From the NCBI GenBank assembly GCA_039027435.1, contig JBCCKF010000009.1:1-64000 (forward strand): DNA of 64,000 bases, read 5' to 3'. Source of the stretch: CALBPI01 sp039027435. GTDB taxonomy: Bacteria; Pseudomonadota; Gammaproteobacteria; Steroidobacterales; Woeseiaceae. Made by a program: the position numbers and the translations under genes. The notes under the pieces are model-generated. The model made no database searches and was not told where the DNA came from. It saw nothing but the letters and a program-made list of their open reading frames with translations. Of this stretch, positions 33,760-43,421 are shown in pieces. How positions within the stretch are numbered: position 1 is the stretch's first letter; each line of letters begins with the position of its first letter.

Positions 33760-34638
33760 ATGAGCGAAGACAAACCGCCAAGTACGCAGGGCTCGAATAC
33801 GGGGTTCTGGCAGCGACTGCTGTCAGCACTGCGAGGCGAGCCCAAGACACGAGAAGAAATCCTCCATTTGATTGATGCTGCCAGTGAGCAGGAAGTGTTC
33901 GATGAAGACGAACGCTCCATGCTGACGGGCGTATTGGAGGTATCCGAAACCCAGGTGCGGGAAGTCATGATCCCGCGGTCCCAGATGGTGGTGTTGGAAG
34001 ACGGCGTGCCGTTCGGTGAGCTGTTGCAGGCGATCATCGAATCGGGCCATAGCCGCTTTCCGATGCATAACGGTGAGCGCGAGGAGATCGTCGGCATCTT
34101 GCTCGCCAAAGATCTCCTGAACTGCATGGGTCATCCACTGGACAAACCACTGGATGTGAGTAACTGGTTGCGACCACCGGTGTTCATTCCGGAGTCCAAG
34201 CGATTGAATACGCTGCTCAAGGAATTCCGTGCCAGCCACAATCACATGGCGATTGTGGTCGATGAATATGGCGGCGTGTCCGGCCTTCTGACCATCGAGG
34301 ATGTGTTAGAGGAGATCGTCGGCGAAATCGACGATGAGCACGACCAGGAAGAAGATGCGTGGATTCGTCGCGATGGTGAGCGCGACGGGGTCGAGCGATA
34401 TGCGGTGCGTGCCCTGACCCGAATCGATGACTTCAATGAGCACTTCTCCTGCGATCTGCCGGATGAGCAGTTCGATACGATCGGTGGTCTTGTGATGACG
34501 GAGCTCGGTCGTTTGCCGCGGCGTGGTGAGGCCATCGAATACGATGGTTTTCGATTTGTTGTGACGCGAGCAGATCGGCGCCGCATCGATATGCTGAGTG
34601 TGTTCAGAGTCGAAAAGAGCGAAGAGCACGCGGCCTAA
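33760..34638 (+). CDS. corC: CorC/HlyC-type CBS-domain transporter-associated protein
   Basis: Cytosolic CorC (YbeX type) of 292 residues. Two CBS domains occupy about 65-185 (LEVSETQVREVMIPRSQMV at their start; VDEYGGVSGLLTIEDVLEEIVGEI at their end), and the C-terminal CorC_HlyC domain carries FDTIGGLVMTELGRLP. It is linked to Mg2+/Co2+ efflux and to lipoprotein N-acylation or ribosome-related functions in the lnt operon. ATG 33760 is preferred over an upstream TTG at 33745. Confidence 0.95.
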   Translation: MSEDKPPSTQGSNTGFWQRLLSALRGEPKTREEILHLIDAASEQEVFDEDERSMLTGVLEVSETQVREVMIPRSQMVVLEDGVPFGELLQAIIESGHSRFPMHNGEREEIVGILLAKDLLNCMGHPLDKPLDVSNWLRPPVFIPESKRLNTLLKEFRASHNHMAIVVDEYGGVSGLLTIEDVLEEIVGEIDDEHDQEEDAWIRRDGERDGVERYAVRALTRIDDFNEHFSCDLPDEQFDTIGGLVMTELGRLPRRGEAIEYDGFRFVVTRADRRRIDMLSVFRVEKSEEHAA

Positions 34639-34659
34639 ACACTCGAATAGGGCAGATAC

Positions 34660-36162
34660 ATGAAACTCCGCCTGTTGGTTGCGGCGATTCTTGGTGCCGC
34701 ATTGCCATTTGCTTTTGCACCCTATGGTCACTGGTGGCTCGCGCCCGTACTCGTAGCGCTGTGGATCGGATGCTGGTGGGATCTTCCCCCCAAGCGCGCG
34801 TGGCGGGTTGGCTTTGTGTTTGGCGCGACCGCGTTCACCGCGGGCACCTATTGGCTCTATCACTCGATCGTCACCATTGGCGGGGCACCGTGGGCGCTCG
34901 CGATTTTCCTGGTGTTCGGGATGGTCGCCATCATGGCGCTGTACTTCGGGTTCACGGCGTCGCTTTGCGTGCGCCTCGCGAACCGAAGCCGCGGAATGGC
35001 GCTGCTGGTATTTCCAGGTATTTATCTGATTCTGGAGTGGCTTCGAGGTTGGGTGTTGAGTGGTTTTCCGTGGCTCACCCTCGGCTATACGCTGCCGGAC
35101 ACACCGTTCGCCGGTTGGCTACCCGTTGGTGGTGTGTATCTCGGCAGTCTCGCGCTCCTGATTCTCGCATCCTCGTTGCGCGGCATCGCGCATGGCGGGC
35201 AATCGGCCAGGATAGGCGCCATAGGATTGGTGGCGGTCACGCTCGCCAGCATCGTGCTTCAGGATCGGCAATACGCAAAGGTCGAAGCGGAATCGCTCAG
35301 CGTCGCGCTCGCGCAGCTGGGGCTAGAGCAAGAGCTGAAGTGGGATCGAGATCAGTTCGAACGCACGCTGCTTTGGTACGGTGCGTTCGTTCGTGACTAC
35401 GCTGGTGCCGACGTATTGCTGACGCCGGAGGTGGCTTTGCCGACGGTTGCTGATCGGATTCCTGGATTTCTCGATCAACTCGATGGCATGGCGTCGTCGG
35501 CAGGCAGCACGCTGTTTGTCGGGATACTCGCTCGTGAGGAGGCGCAATCACCCAGCAATGTGATACTCCAGTTGGGTAACGGCGCACGCAAGCAATACGC
35601 CAAGCGTCACCTTGTGCCGTTCGGTGAGTTTTTTCCGGTGCCCGCGTTCGTGCGTGAGTGGATGCGGTTGCAGGGCTTACCGTTTTCGGATCTGCAACGT
35701 GGCAAAGCGGAACCGGAACCTCTCGCGGTCGCGAATCTGCCCGTCGCAACGAGCATTTGCTATGAGGATGCCTACGCCAGCGAGCAGCTTACGTTTTTCC
35801 CGGATGCGAGATTGATCTTGAATGTCACCAACGACGCTTGGTTTGGTGACACGATCGCACCGCATCAGCACCTGCAGATTGCTCGGACGCGTTCTGCTGA
35901 GGCGCAGCGCTGGCAATTGCGTGCCGCCAATACCGGAATCACGGCGATTATCGACGACCGAGGTCGAGTCGTGGAAAGTGCGGCTTCTTTCGAGCCGGCG
36001 ATTCTCACGGGGCCGGTGCGTACTGCTTCCGGACATACGCCTTACACGCGTTTTGGCGATGTCCTTGCGCTCACAGTGGCTCTGGTATGCGTCGGCCTCT
36101 CGTTTTCGGGACGTCAGCGACGACCAGATGCGCTACCGATCAGGCCTCGAGGAAACCGATGA
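34660..36162 (+). CDS. lnt: Apolipoprotein N-acyltransferase
   Basis: Inner-membrane enzyme that adds the third acyl chain to bacterial lipoproteins. At 500 residues it has about six N-terminal helices and a periplasmic nitrilase-like domain with the catalytic triad E257 (TPEVALP), K315 (YAKRHLVPFGEF) and C367 (SICYEDAY). The 3' end overlaps the convergent DUF2628 gene by 23 bp. It is 21 bp after corC and probably co-transcribed with it. Confidence 0.96.
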   Translation: MKLRLLVAAILGAALPFAFAPYGHWWLAPVLVALWIGCWWDLPPKRAWRVGFVFGATAFTAGTYWLYHSIVTIGGAPWALAIFLVFGMVAIMALYFGFTASLCVRLANRSRGMALLVFPGIYLILEWLRGWVLSGFPWLTLGYTLPDTPFAGWLPVGGVYLGSLALLILASSLRGIAHGGQSARIGAIGLVAVTLASIVLQDRQYAKVEAESLSVALAQLGLEQELKWDRDQFERTLLWYGAFVRDYAGADVLLTPEVALPTVADRIPGFLDQLDGMASSAGSTLFVGILAREEAQSPSNVILQLGNGARKQYAKRHLVPFGEFFPVPAFVREWMRLQGLPFSDLQRGKAEPEPLAVANLPVATSICYEDAYASEQLTFFPDARLILNVTNDAWFGDTIAPHQHLQIARTRSAEAQRWQLRAANTGITAIIDDRGRVVESAASFEPAILTGPVRTASGHTPYTRFGDVLALTVALVCVGLSFSGRQRRPDALPIRPRGNR

Positions 36163-36682
36163 CAACGCCAGCGACAATAATCAAAAGGAATAGCCCCCCG
36201 AGGAAGTAGGCAATGATTCCTGTGCCACCAATGCGTTGCAGCTTGGCGATCTGTTGATCGCGATCCGAGTACTCGCTCGTCACCGATTCAATTTTTCTTA
36301 ATGCGCTCTGGTAGTACAGCCAGGACGCGATTGTCGGGAAGCCAATCCAGAGCGCGACGTAGAAAAGAAAATCGAACCAGACGGCAAGAATCGGAGAAAA
36401 GAGAGTGACGATATAGACAAGAATGTTTAAAGCGATTGGCACAAGAAAAAAGTAGGCAAACGCGAGCATCCACATTTTGCGATGGAGTAGCCAAAGCCCG
36501 CCCGTGAAAAAGGCTGGCCAGTGCCAGCCGAAGTTGCCACCGCCTTGCTCGAACGACTCAAACCGCTGCCTGTAGAAGTCCCTGTTCGATTCGCCGATGA
36601 AGGCATCCATCAGGCTTAGATCTGCATCACTTTCAAGATCACTTTGTGGTGCGGCGAATGCGTCGCGCGTATCTACGGTCAT
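36140..36682 (-). CDS. DUF2628 membrane protein
   Basis: A 180-residue protein with a charged N-terminus, the DUF2628 motif FNWHWPAF-like segment (GGNFGWHWPAFFTGGLWLLHRKMW), and about four hydrophobic helices. Function unknown. Its last 23 bp overlap the end of lnt on the opposite strand. It lies 26 bp downstream of the DUF58 gene of the MoxR operon and could be its last member. Confidence 0.8.
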   Translation of the reverse strand: MTVDTRDAFAAPQSDLESDADLSLMDAFIGESNRDFYRQRFESFEQGGGNFGWHWPAFFTGGLWLLHRKMWMLAFAYFFLVPIALNILVYIVTLFSPILAVWFDFLFYVALWIGFPTIASWLYYQSALRKIESVTSEYSDRDQQIAKLQRIGGTGIIAYFLGGLFLLIIVAGVVIGFLEA

Positions 36683-36708
36683 GTCCTTCTCCCTTTAGTC
36701 TTATTGAA

Positions 36709-38016
36709 TCAGAGCCTTCCGGCGCGCTTGATGCTGAGATATCGGTTGGCCACCGTGGCGGCCAACTGTGCGGGTAAGCAGTCATCAACCGACACGCCGT
36801 TGGATGCCACGATTTGTTGCGTGGATCGTCTCGCCTCCAGGTATCGCTCGGTCGCGGCGTATTGAAGTGCGTCGTCGAAATCGGCCACCGGCGCTTCAAC
36901 GGTTTGGTCCAGAATCGCCTCGCGAAGGCTTGCCAGCATGACCAAGTGTCGACGTTGCAAGAGACCTATAGCCTGCTGGAGGTCATCAGCGTCGGCGTCT
37001 CGCACATTACTCAGCAACACCACCAAAGCACGCCGCTTCTGGAGTGTCGCAACGCGTTGAGCTGCCTCCGAGAAATCGATCTCGACGGGCTTGGGTTCGA
37101 TGTCATAAATATGATTGAGGACGCTATTGACCGCATCTGCCCCTTTGCGGGGAGGGAGCCATGGACGGCCATCGCCGATGGTGACAATCCCCACGGCGTC
37201 GCCCTGGCGCAAGGCGACGTAGGTGAGCAGCAAAGCGGCATTCAATGCGTGATCAAAATGGCTCCACTCTCCATCGCGTGCCAGCATTCGCCGTCCGGTA
37301 TCCAGGAGAATAAGTACCTGTTGATCGCGTTCGTCCTGGTATTCACGACTGATCAATCGCTGGACGCGAGCGGTCGCTTTCCAGTCTATGCTGCGCATCG
37401 GGTCACCGACCCGATAATCCCGCAACTGGTCAAACTCAATGCCTTCGCCGCGGCGGCGACTAAGTCTCAAGCCACTGGTCGCGGTATTGCTCGTGGCTTC
37501 GAATTCCAAAAGTTGAGAAATCGTCGAGAAATTTGGATAGCAGCGCACGTATGTTGATTCGTTCACGGTCAGTTGACGCCACCACAATCCCAGTGGCGAT
37601 TGAAGCCGTAAGTCGCACTGGGGAAACTCAAGGAGACCGCGTCGTTTTGGTCGGATGGCGTAGCTGAGCGTTAGCGGTTGTTCCGGACTCAGCAGTCCGC
37701 CGCTGGGCATGTTTCGAACTTCGGCAAGTTCGGGATAATGATCGTAGACTCGCACTTCTACGGCGGCGGCAGACTCTTGCAGCGTGATCGTCAGTCTCAC
37801 CTCTGCCGGTTGTCCTAGTGCGAGCGACGCGGGAACTTGCCGCTCGACGGCTGGCACCGGTGTCCGGGACGCGAGAAAGCCGTCAACGAGTCCCACACCT
37901 ACGAGCAATACGGCGGCAGGCTGCCACCACGCAGAGACTGCGGGGAGCAACCATGCGACCGCCGCTAACGGGATTAGCGCCGCCGTTGCCAGTAGCAGTT
38001 TGCGAGATGGGATCAC
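36709..38016 (-). CDS. DUF58 (von Willebrand A-like) protein
   Basis: A 435-residue protein with two N-terminal transmembrane helices, a beta-rich extracytoplasmic region and a cytoplasmic vWA-like domain. The DUF58 signature is clear (RRGEGIEFDQLRDYRVGDP, then IDWKATAR) and the vWA MIDAS-like segment is VLILLDTGRRM. It is the partner of the adjacent MoxR ATPase and its start overlaps the MoxR stop by ATGA. Such pairs are thought to assemble or activate envelope or metal-containing complexes. Confidence 0.9.
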   Translation of the reverse strand: MIPSRKLLLATAALIPLAAVAWLLPAVSAWWQPAAVLLVGVGLVDGFLASRTPVPAVERQVPASLALGQPAEVRLTITLQESAAAVEVRVYDHYPELAEVRNMPSGGLLSPEQPLTLSYAIRPKRRGLLEFPQCDLRLQSPLGLWWRQLTVNESTYVRCYPNFSTISQLLEFEATSNTATSGLRLSRRRGEGIEFDQLRDYRVGDPMRSIDWKATARVQRLISREYQDERDQQVLILLDTGRRMLARDGEWSHFDHALNAALLLTYVALRQGDAVGIVTIGDGRPWLPPRKGADAVNSVLNHIYDIEPKPVEIDFSEAAQRVATLQKRRALVVLLSNVRDADADDLQQAIGLLQRRHLVMLASLREAILDQTVEAPVADFDDALQYAATERYLEARRSTQQIVASNGVSVDDCLPAQLAATVANRYLSIKRAGRL

Positions 38017-38987
38017 TGGCGTGGTGCGTCGACACGCTCGATGAGCTCGGAGAGCACATCATCGGTTCGATAGCCCTCGATCTCCAGCTCGGGTGCCAGA
38101 GCAATCCGGTGACGCAACGCCGGTGTCGCGATATTGCGTACATCGTCGGGCGTCACAAAGTCACGGCCATTAACGACGGCACTAGCACGGGCTGCTCGCA
38201 CCATCGAGATGGCGCCACGTGGTCCGGCGCCTAAACGGATGCCTGGAGTTGCGCGCGTCTCGCGGACGAGCCTGACTGCGTAGTCGACAATAGCTTCGTC
38301 CAATCGTGCAGTAGCGGTGATCTGTTGGGCGCGCTTGACGTCGTCGAGCGACAGCACCGGTTGGAGATCGTCCACGTACAGGGCATCACCAATGCGGTCT
38401 CGTGTCACTGTGGAGACCAACGCGACCTCGGTTTCTGCGTCGGGATAATCGATGTTCGCCTTGAGCAGGAACCGGTCGAGTTGTGCCTCGGGGAGGGGAT
38501 ACGTGCCCTCGTGTTCTACGGGGTTCTGGGTCGCTATTGCCATGAACGGTGCTTCTACCGGATAGGGTTTACCCTCGATGGTGACTTGTCTTTCCTGCAT
38601 GACCTCAAGAAGCGCAGCCTGTGTCTTGGCAGGCGCTCGGTTGATCTCATCGGCGAGCAACAGATTGGTGAATACAGGGCCGCGACGAACGCTGAACGAT
38701 TCGGTCTTCATGTCGTAGACGGCATGCCCGGATATATCGCTAGGCATCAGATCGGGTGTGAACTGAATCCTGGCATCCGCACCTTGTATCGATCGTGCCA
38801 GTGCCTTCACCAGCAGAGTCTTTCCGAGACCGGGAACCCCTTCGAGCAGGACGTGTCCGGCGGCCAGCAGACAGATGATCAGTTGATCTACAACTTCCGA
38901 CTGGCCTAGAAACACACTGTTGATTTGCTGGCGGATTGCCGAGATTCGTTCCCCGGTCTTGATGACGTCGTCTTGGCTTTCGGTCAC
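38013..38987 (-). CDS. MoxR-family AAA+ ATPase
   Basis: A 324-residue AAA+ chaperone-like ATPase of the MoxR family. Walker A is GVPGLGKT, Walker B LLADEINRAPAKTQAALLEVM, and sensor and lid segments follow (IATQNPVEHEGTYPLPEAQLDRF). MoxR proteins act with vWA/DUF58 partners. Both junctions of this gene are 4-bp ATGA overlaps, so its translation is coupled to DUF4350 upstream and DUF58 downstream. Confidence 0.95.
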   Translation of the reverse strand: MTESQDDVIKTGERISAIRQQINSVFLGQSEVVDQLIICLLAAGHVLLEGVPGLGKTLLVKALARSIQGADARIQFTPDLMPSDISGHAVYDMKTESFSVRRGPVFTNLLLADEINRAPAKTQAALLEVMQERQVTIEGKPYPVEAPFMAIATQNPVEHEGTYPLPEAQLDRFLLKANIDYPDAETEVALVSTVTRDRIGDALYVDDLQPVLSLDDVKRAQQITATARLDEAIVDYAVRLVRETRATPGIRLGAGPRGAISMVRAARASAVVNGRDFVTPDDVRNIATPALRHRIALAPELEIEGYRTDDVLSELIERVDAPRQ

Positions 38988-40153
38988 AACTGGTTCCTTA
39001 TTTTTTGAAGTCTTGCAATGGTTTCGGTGTATTCGGCGGGTCGCTCGCCGGAAGCCGCCGAAAGTGCGTCGGAAACGGTCTCGGCGTCGCTACCGATAAT
39101 TCTCGCAATGCGTTTCGCCCGTGTTTGCTCACTCGCTCGCGAAACCCCGGGGTCGCGACGATCAGCGGCTCGCAGTGTCGCATCCCGAGCATCCGAAGCC
39201 AGGGCATCGAGCCCGCGGTGACGCCATCCGAATCGCCCGCTGGCGCGGATATGCTCCATGATCGAACGGCGCGGCGGTGGCGTTTCATTACGGATTGGGC
39301 CAACGCGTCGGGTGGCTGACCAAAGCCCAAGAATCACCAACGCGGCAAGTGAGATAAGGACGCGATCGGCATACTCGATCAACAGCCCCCATAAAGATGG
39401 ATAGTCTCCTGAGTAGACAAACCAGACTGAGCCGGACAGGGAAGCGCCGGCGACCGCGTCGGCGACGATGTGCGCCGCAGGCGAGAATGTATCTGTCAGA
39501 AACCCATAATCGACTTCACTGGAGACCTGCGCGCTATTGATCGAAATCGCATCGCCTGCGATCAATGTGATCCGCCCCCCGCCTTGCGGAAAGTCGGCGA
39601 CATAAGTGCCGAGGACGTCAGAGCGAGTCTTCGCCGTGATGGTGTCATCAAACTGGAAAAGCCGGACGTAGGTCAAAAACTGAAAGGTTGCGTCCTCGCT
39701 GGGTACTTCGCCCCCGTCCTCTTCGTAGGACTCGCGTAACTCCTGAGCGTATTCGTAGTCCGAAAAAATCTCGAACCCCATGGACTGCACCCAGTCGTGT
39801 AGCGAGGTCTCGAGATAATCCGAGCGAATGTCCAACACCAAGTGACCACCGTTCTCTACCCACGCCATCACGCGGTCGCGGCGACTCTCGGGGACGAACT
39901 GATTATCTAGATTCACCACGATCGTGTCGGTTTGACCAAACAAACCACTATCAAAATCCAGCCGCCGAGTAGACTCTGCCTCGACGCCGAGTGCTTGCAT
40001 CACACGCTGCATCGCTAGATAGGAATTCAATGCTGTCTCTCCTGACGGAGGCACTTGCACCTGATACGGCACGCGATCAAAAAAGCGGAAGAACGCAGTG
40101 ACCAGCAGCACGGAGACCAATGCTCCAATCAGTGTCAGCGTTTGCGATCTCAT
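38984..40153 (-). CDS. DUF4350 domain membrane protein
   Basis: A 389-residue protein. One N-terminal helix precedes a periplasmic region resembling a GATase1-like fold in the DUF4350 family (residues about 35-240; SYLAMQRVMQALG, then GGHLVLDI). A second transmembrane helix (about 260-282) and a cytoplasmic helical tail follow. DUF4350 genes are regularly found beside MoxR, DUF58 and DUF4129 genes. Function unknown. It is translationally coupled to both neighbours. Confidence 0.84.
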   Translation of the reverse strand: MRSQTLTLIGALVSVLLVTAFFRFFDRVPYQVQVPPSGETALNSYLAMQRVMQALGVEAESTRRLDFDSGLFGQTDTIVVNLDNQFVPESRRDRVMAWVENGGHLVLDIRSDYLETSLHDWVQSMGFEIFSDYEYAQELRESYEEDGGEVPSEDATFQFLTYVRLFQFDDTITAKTRSDVLGTYVADFPQGGGRITLIAGDAISINSAQVSSEVDYGFLTDTFSPAAHIVADAVAGASLSGSVWFVYSGDYPSLWGLLIEYADRVLISLAALVILGLWSATRRVGPIRNETPPPRRSIMEHIRASGRFGWRHRGLDALASDARDATLRAADRRDPGVSRASEQTRAKRIARIIGSDAETVSDALSAASGERPAEYTETIARLQKIRNQL

Positions 40154-41670
40154 GCTGGCGCTACACCCATTACAGGTTCTGACTGGCAGATTGATTCGAA
40201 TTCGTTATCAGTTGGCGTTCGACCGCCGTAGGCGCATCTCAGCCACTGTTCCGTGATGCGCCGAAAATCCTGTCCGTAGGATGCGTGAGCGCTTTTGGAC
40301 ACAGCCCGCATACAGATGCCTTCGGTCGCACTGTCGGGCAGTCGTAAGTCAAAGCGCTCGATGGCGTTGATCACTGAGCTGCGAAAAATCAGGCTGAGCG
40401 CCTTTCGGTGTTCTCCCGCGTCCCAGAGGGCACGGGCCTCTTCAGGCACATTGTCCGGCAATTCCTCGCTGTCGACGACCTCGCCCGAAACCACGAGGCG
40501 CGTCTTGCGATAGGTGGTCTGCGTTGCGTGACGTTTTGCCGGTAGCCAGCGGTCACGAGTCATGACGAGCAGCAGGACGAACAACGCGATTGCGATCCAG
40601 AGCCCAAACTCTGCGAGAAGCGCGACGAACTGGGCGAAGCCGCTCAAAGCGGCGCTGGACGCCTCTCTCTCGGATTCCTCCTCAGAATCGGAGTCAAGGT
40701 TCCACCGAGCCTGAAGTTCATATCGAGTTTCAACGGTATTGAACTCCTCCGAGAAGAATACTTCTCGAGAGGCAGCTTCCACGTCCTCGGCGTTCCAGTA
40801 TGACTCCAATGGCGTACTGTCGGGTGCGTTGACTGCATCCGCATAAGCGTTCTGGTGAATATCACCCAGCGCCAGTCCCGCTAAGACGACAATAGTCGCT
40901 GCTGCTGTTTTCCCTCGTAACGCAATGGCCCTACGGAAAGCCACTTCGATATCCCATGCTTCGAGTCGGCTTCGGCAATTGATGTAGAGGCCAAAACCCG
41001 CGCCGACAAACCATGGGTGCAACGCGGTCTGTGCGGCGTAGAAAAGCAGTAGAGACGCCAGGTCGACCGTACGCTCCGAGGGCTCTGCGTAGAACAGCTG
41101 CCAGAGCCACGAATCTATGTTGGCCTGTTGTGCTTCGGGCAGTAGCCAAAGCGAGATGAGCGCGATGCCGAAATATATACAAAAAGAGAGGTGCTGATAC
41201 GCGGCTGTGATGCCGATACCAAAATTCTGTATGCGCCTGTTCAGGGTTTTAGCGCGTTGACGTCGCGCACTACCGGACAGTCTCTCAAGCTGAGTGATCG
41301 GCATGGCAATGGATCGCGCGAAGTGAAACCGCATCGGAGGCAGCAAAAAAATCCAGTTGCGCATTGCAATCGGCAACGCCTGCTTAAGCGCGGACCCCAG
41401 CGTGGGGGATTGACCAAACAATCGTTGGGAGATGATGTGAAGAATCACGCCATCGGTAATTGGCTCCAGCCACCAATACAACAGAAGTGCGAGACCTGCG
41501 TAGGGTGTCCACCAGGTGAGCGCCGCTGCCACCAACAAGAGGGGCAGCGTCAAGCTGAACCAGGCCTTGTAAATCAGGTTCGCGTCACGGCGAACCATCT
41601 TGGCGCCGAGATCCGTTGACTCCCAATCGCTCCTCGGACGCAGCGCAACCGTAACCTGCTCGAGATTCAT
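40150..41670 (-). CDS. DUF4129 domain membrane protein
   Basis: A 506-residue polytopic protein. About six hydrophobic helices occupy the N-terminal 300 residues and one more lies near 360-380. The C-terminal part contains the DUF4129 pattern (ARALWDAGEHRKALSLIFRSSVINAIERF). DUF4129 is also found at the C-terminus of some transglutaminase-like membrane proteins. It overlaps SpoIIM upstream and DUF4350 downstream by ATGA. Confidence 0.82.
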   Translation of the reverse strand: MNLEQVTVALRPRSDWESTDLGAKMVRRDANLIYKAWFSLTLPLLLVAAALTWWTPYAGLALLLYWWLEPITDGVILHIISQRLFGQSPTLGSALKQALPIAMRNWIFLLPPMRFHFARSIAMPITQLERLSGSARRQRAKTLNRRIQNFGIGITAAYQHLSFCIYFGIALISLWLLPEAQQANIDSWLWQLFYAEPSERTVDLASLLLFYAAQTALHPWFVGAGFGLYINCRSRLEAWDIEVAFRRAIALRGKTAAATIVVLAGLALGDIHQNAYADAVNAPDSTPLESYWNAEDVEAASREVFFSEEFNTVETRYELQARWNLDSDSEEESEREASSAALSGFAQFVALLAEFGLWIAIALFVLLLVMTRDRWLPAKRHATQTTYRKTRLVVSGEVVDSEELPDNVPEEARALWDAGEHRKALSLIFRSSVINAIERFDLRLPDSATEGICMRAVSKSAHASYGQDFRRITEQWLRCAYGGRTPTDNEFESICQSEPVMGVAPA

Positions 41671-42650
41671 TGGCGCTTACCTGCAAGACTGAAGTAAGCG
41701 GCAATGGCAGCCCAGAATGCGATTCCGACGGCGTACTTCAAACGTACAGGGGGTGTAGTCATTGAGGACCAGTACGCTTCTACGAACGCGGCGAACAGCA
41801 GCATCAACGCACCGCCATAGACGAGCGGTAAAGTCTCACGCGCAGTGATTCTCAAAGCGTGGAATCGTTTGTATCCACCTGGGGCGATCAGGCTGCGACC
41901 GAGCGACAAACCCACGCCACCAAAAATCACGATGGCAAGGAGTTCGAGTGCACTGTGACCCGACACGAACGACCAGAACGGCTCACCGTAACCGATCCGT
42001 TGAAGATGGCCGGCAACGGCGCCGATGTAGATTCCGTTGAAAACCAGATAGAACAGCGTGCCTAGGCCAAAGAATAGGCCGCCAGCATACGTCTGAAAAC
42101 CGATCGAGACGTTGTTGGATATGTAGAAGCCGAACATCATGAGATCGGTGCCCGAATTGCGCTCTCTACCGAGCACGTCGTTAGTCGGGTCGTACATTCG
42201 TTCGAATTCGCCGACCTGTTGCGGGTCCATCAGGTAGTAGATCAAGTCCGGGTTGTAGTAGACACCCACTGCCGTTGCGGTGCCTACGCCAAAAAAAAGC
42301 AGGAAAGAGACCGCGATTGGCTTCCAGCGTTGCCTGATCGCCTGCGGAAATCCGTACACGATGAATTGCAGTACCGTGTGCGCAATCGGGACTTTCTCGG
42401 AGTAAAAGTGTCGATGCCCATCGAGTGCCATCTGATTCAGTTTCTGTTGCAGCTCGATGCTATAGCGCCGGGCCCGGGCAATTGCGAGATGCTGGCAGAT
42501 CTGTCGGTACTGCTGATCAAATCCTGTCCACAGGTGTTGATTCTCCGCTGATGCGCTTCGCTTGCGAGCGCCGCCATTCAGCAAGCCGGTGGCTTTCTCA
42601 AACTGCTCCCAACTCTCTGAATAGCGTTGCTCAAATGCCTCCTGCTTCAT
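41667..42650 (-). CDS. SpoIIM (DUF95) family membrane protein
   Basis: A 327-residue protein from ATG 42650, chosen because this ATG overlaps the RDD gene's TGA (ATGA). ATG 42677 lies further upstream inside the RDD gene. The N-terminal 110 residues are cytoplasmic and helical. Five or six transmembrane helices follow, with the family segment NNVSIGFQTYAGGLFFGLGT and GHSALELLAI. In gammaproteobacteria SpoIIM-type proteins occur with RDD, MoxR and DUF58 genes outside any sporulation context. Confidence 0.87.
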   Translation of the reverse strand: MKQEAFEQRYSESWEQFEKATGLLNGGARKRSASAENQHLWTGFDQQYRQICQHLAIARARRYSIELQQKLNQMALDGHRHFYSEKVPIAHTVLQFIVYGFPQAIRQRWKPIAVSFLLFFGVGTATAVGVYYNPDLIYYLMDPQQVGEFERMYDPTNDVLGRERNSGTDLMMFGFYISNNVSIGFQTYAGGLFFGLGTLFYLVFNGIYIGAVAGHLQRIGYGEPFWSFVSGHSALELLAIVIFGGVGLSLGRSLIAPGGYKRFHALRITARETLPLVYGGALMLLFAAFVEAYWSSMTTPPVRLKYAVGIAFWAAIAAYFSLAGKRQ

Positions 42651-43339
42651 GTTTTCGCTCGGCGTCCGGTCAGCCAAGCAGCATGCTGGTGCAGTTTCGC
42701 TGCGCTCGTCTCTCCCAAAAGGGGCTTCAGTGCAGCAGCCAATTCTTCCGAGCGGGCATCGCTGATCTGAACTCGTCGCTCGCCAAAGCTGACGATCGCT
42801 TCCTGCTCCTCAACGGTAAGCGGAATGCCAGGCGGTAACGGCTGAATATCGTTCCAGGCATTCCTGACTGCAGTCTTCGGCGTGTGAACGACGATGGTCG
42901 CCGCAGCGAGGTCCCCCAATCGCTGAAAATTCTTGGTTAGCAGCACCGACAGACAACCAAATAAGTAGCACCCGGGAAAGACATCGACGGGTCGTAGCAA
43001 ATTTCGTATTGACGCGCCGCGCCAGCCAACGGGTGTTCCATCGGCGTGCACAACCCGTATACCGACCGAGCGTTTCCCAAGCGTCTGTCCTTGCATCAGG
43101 ACTTCAAAGAGAACGTTGTAGCCCCACAGGAAGCCGAAGTAGATGATCAGTAGCAGGCCGATGCCCGCCTCACCGAAACCACTAAGCAAAATCGACGTCA
43201 CGACTAGACCAACGGCCTTGATCGCCGCATCCAGCAACCATGCAAGCGCGCGGCTGGCCAGACCTGCAACCGGTAACGTCAATTCGACGCCTTCCGGGGT
43301 CTCGATGCGGAGAGTCGTGTCCAATAGTGGCGTCGTCAT
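42647..43339 (-). CDS. RDD-family membrane protein
   Basis: A 230-residue protein with the RDD pattern: L-A-S-R-A-L-A-W-L-L-D (helix 1 start, about 26-36), a further helix near 65-85, then GQTLGKRSVGIRVV. About three helices precede a cytoplasmic tail. RDD proteins may be ion transporters. It is the first gene of the six-gene MoxR operon and is divergent from the gene at 43422. Confidence 0.88.
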   Translation of the reverse strand: MTTPLLDTTLRIETPEGVELTLPVAGLASRALAWLLDAAIKAVGLVVTSILLSGFGEAGIGLLLIIYFGFLWGYNVLFEVLMQGQTLGKRSVGIRVVHADGTPVGWRGASIRNLLRPVDVFPGCYLFGCLSVLLTKNFQRLGDLAAATIVVHTPKTAVRNAWNDIQPLPPGIPLTVEEQEAIVSFGERRVQISDARSEELAAALKPLLGETSAAKLHQHAAWLTGRRAKT

Positions 43340-43421
43340 GACGTCGGTTTCACACGTCGTGCTTGGTAGCGCGGAACGTCGATGGTAGTGTCCCGCGACA
43401 GTGTTTGCACGTGGGACGACG

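Noticed and set aside
36814..37557. 247-residue forward open frame within the DUF58 gene
   Set aside because: It is antisense to a gene with the full DUF58 signature and shows no domain or ribosome-binding site.
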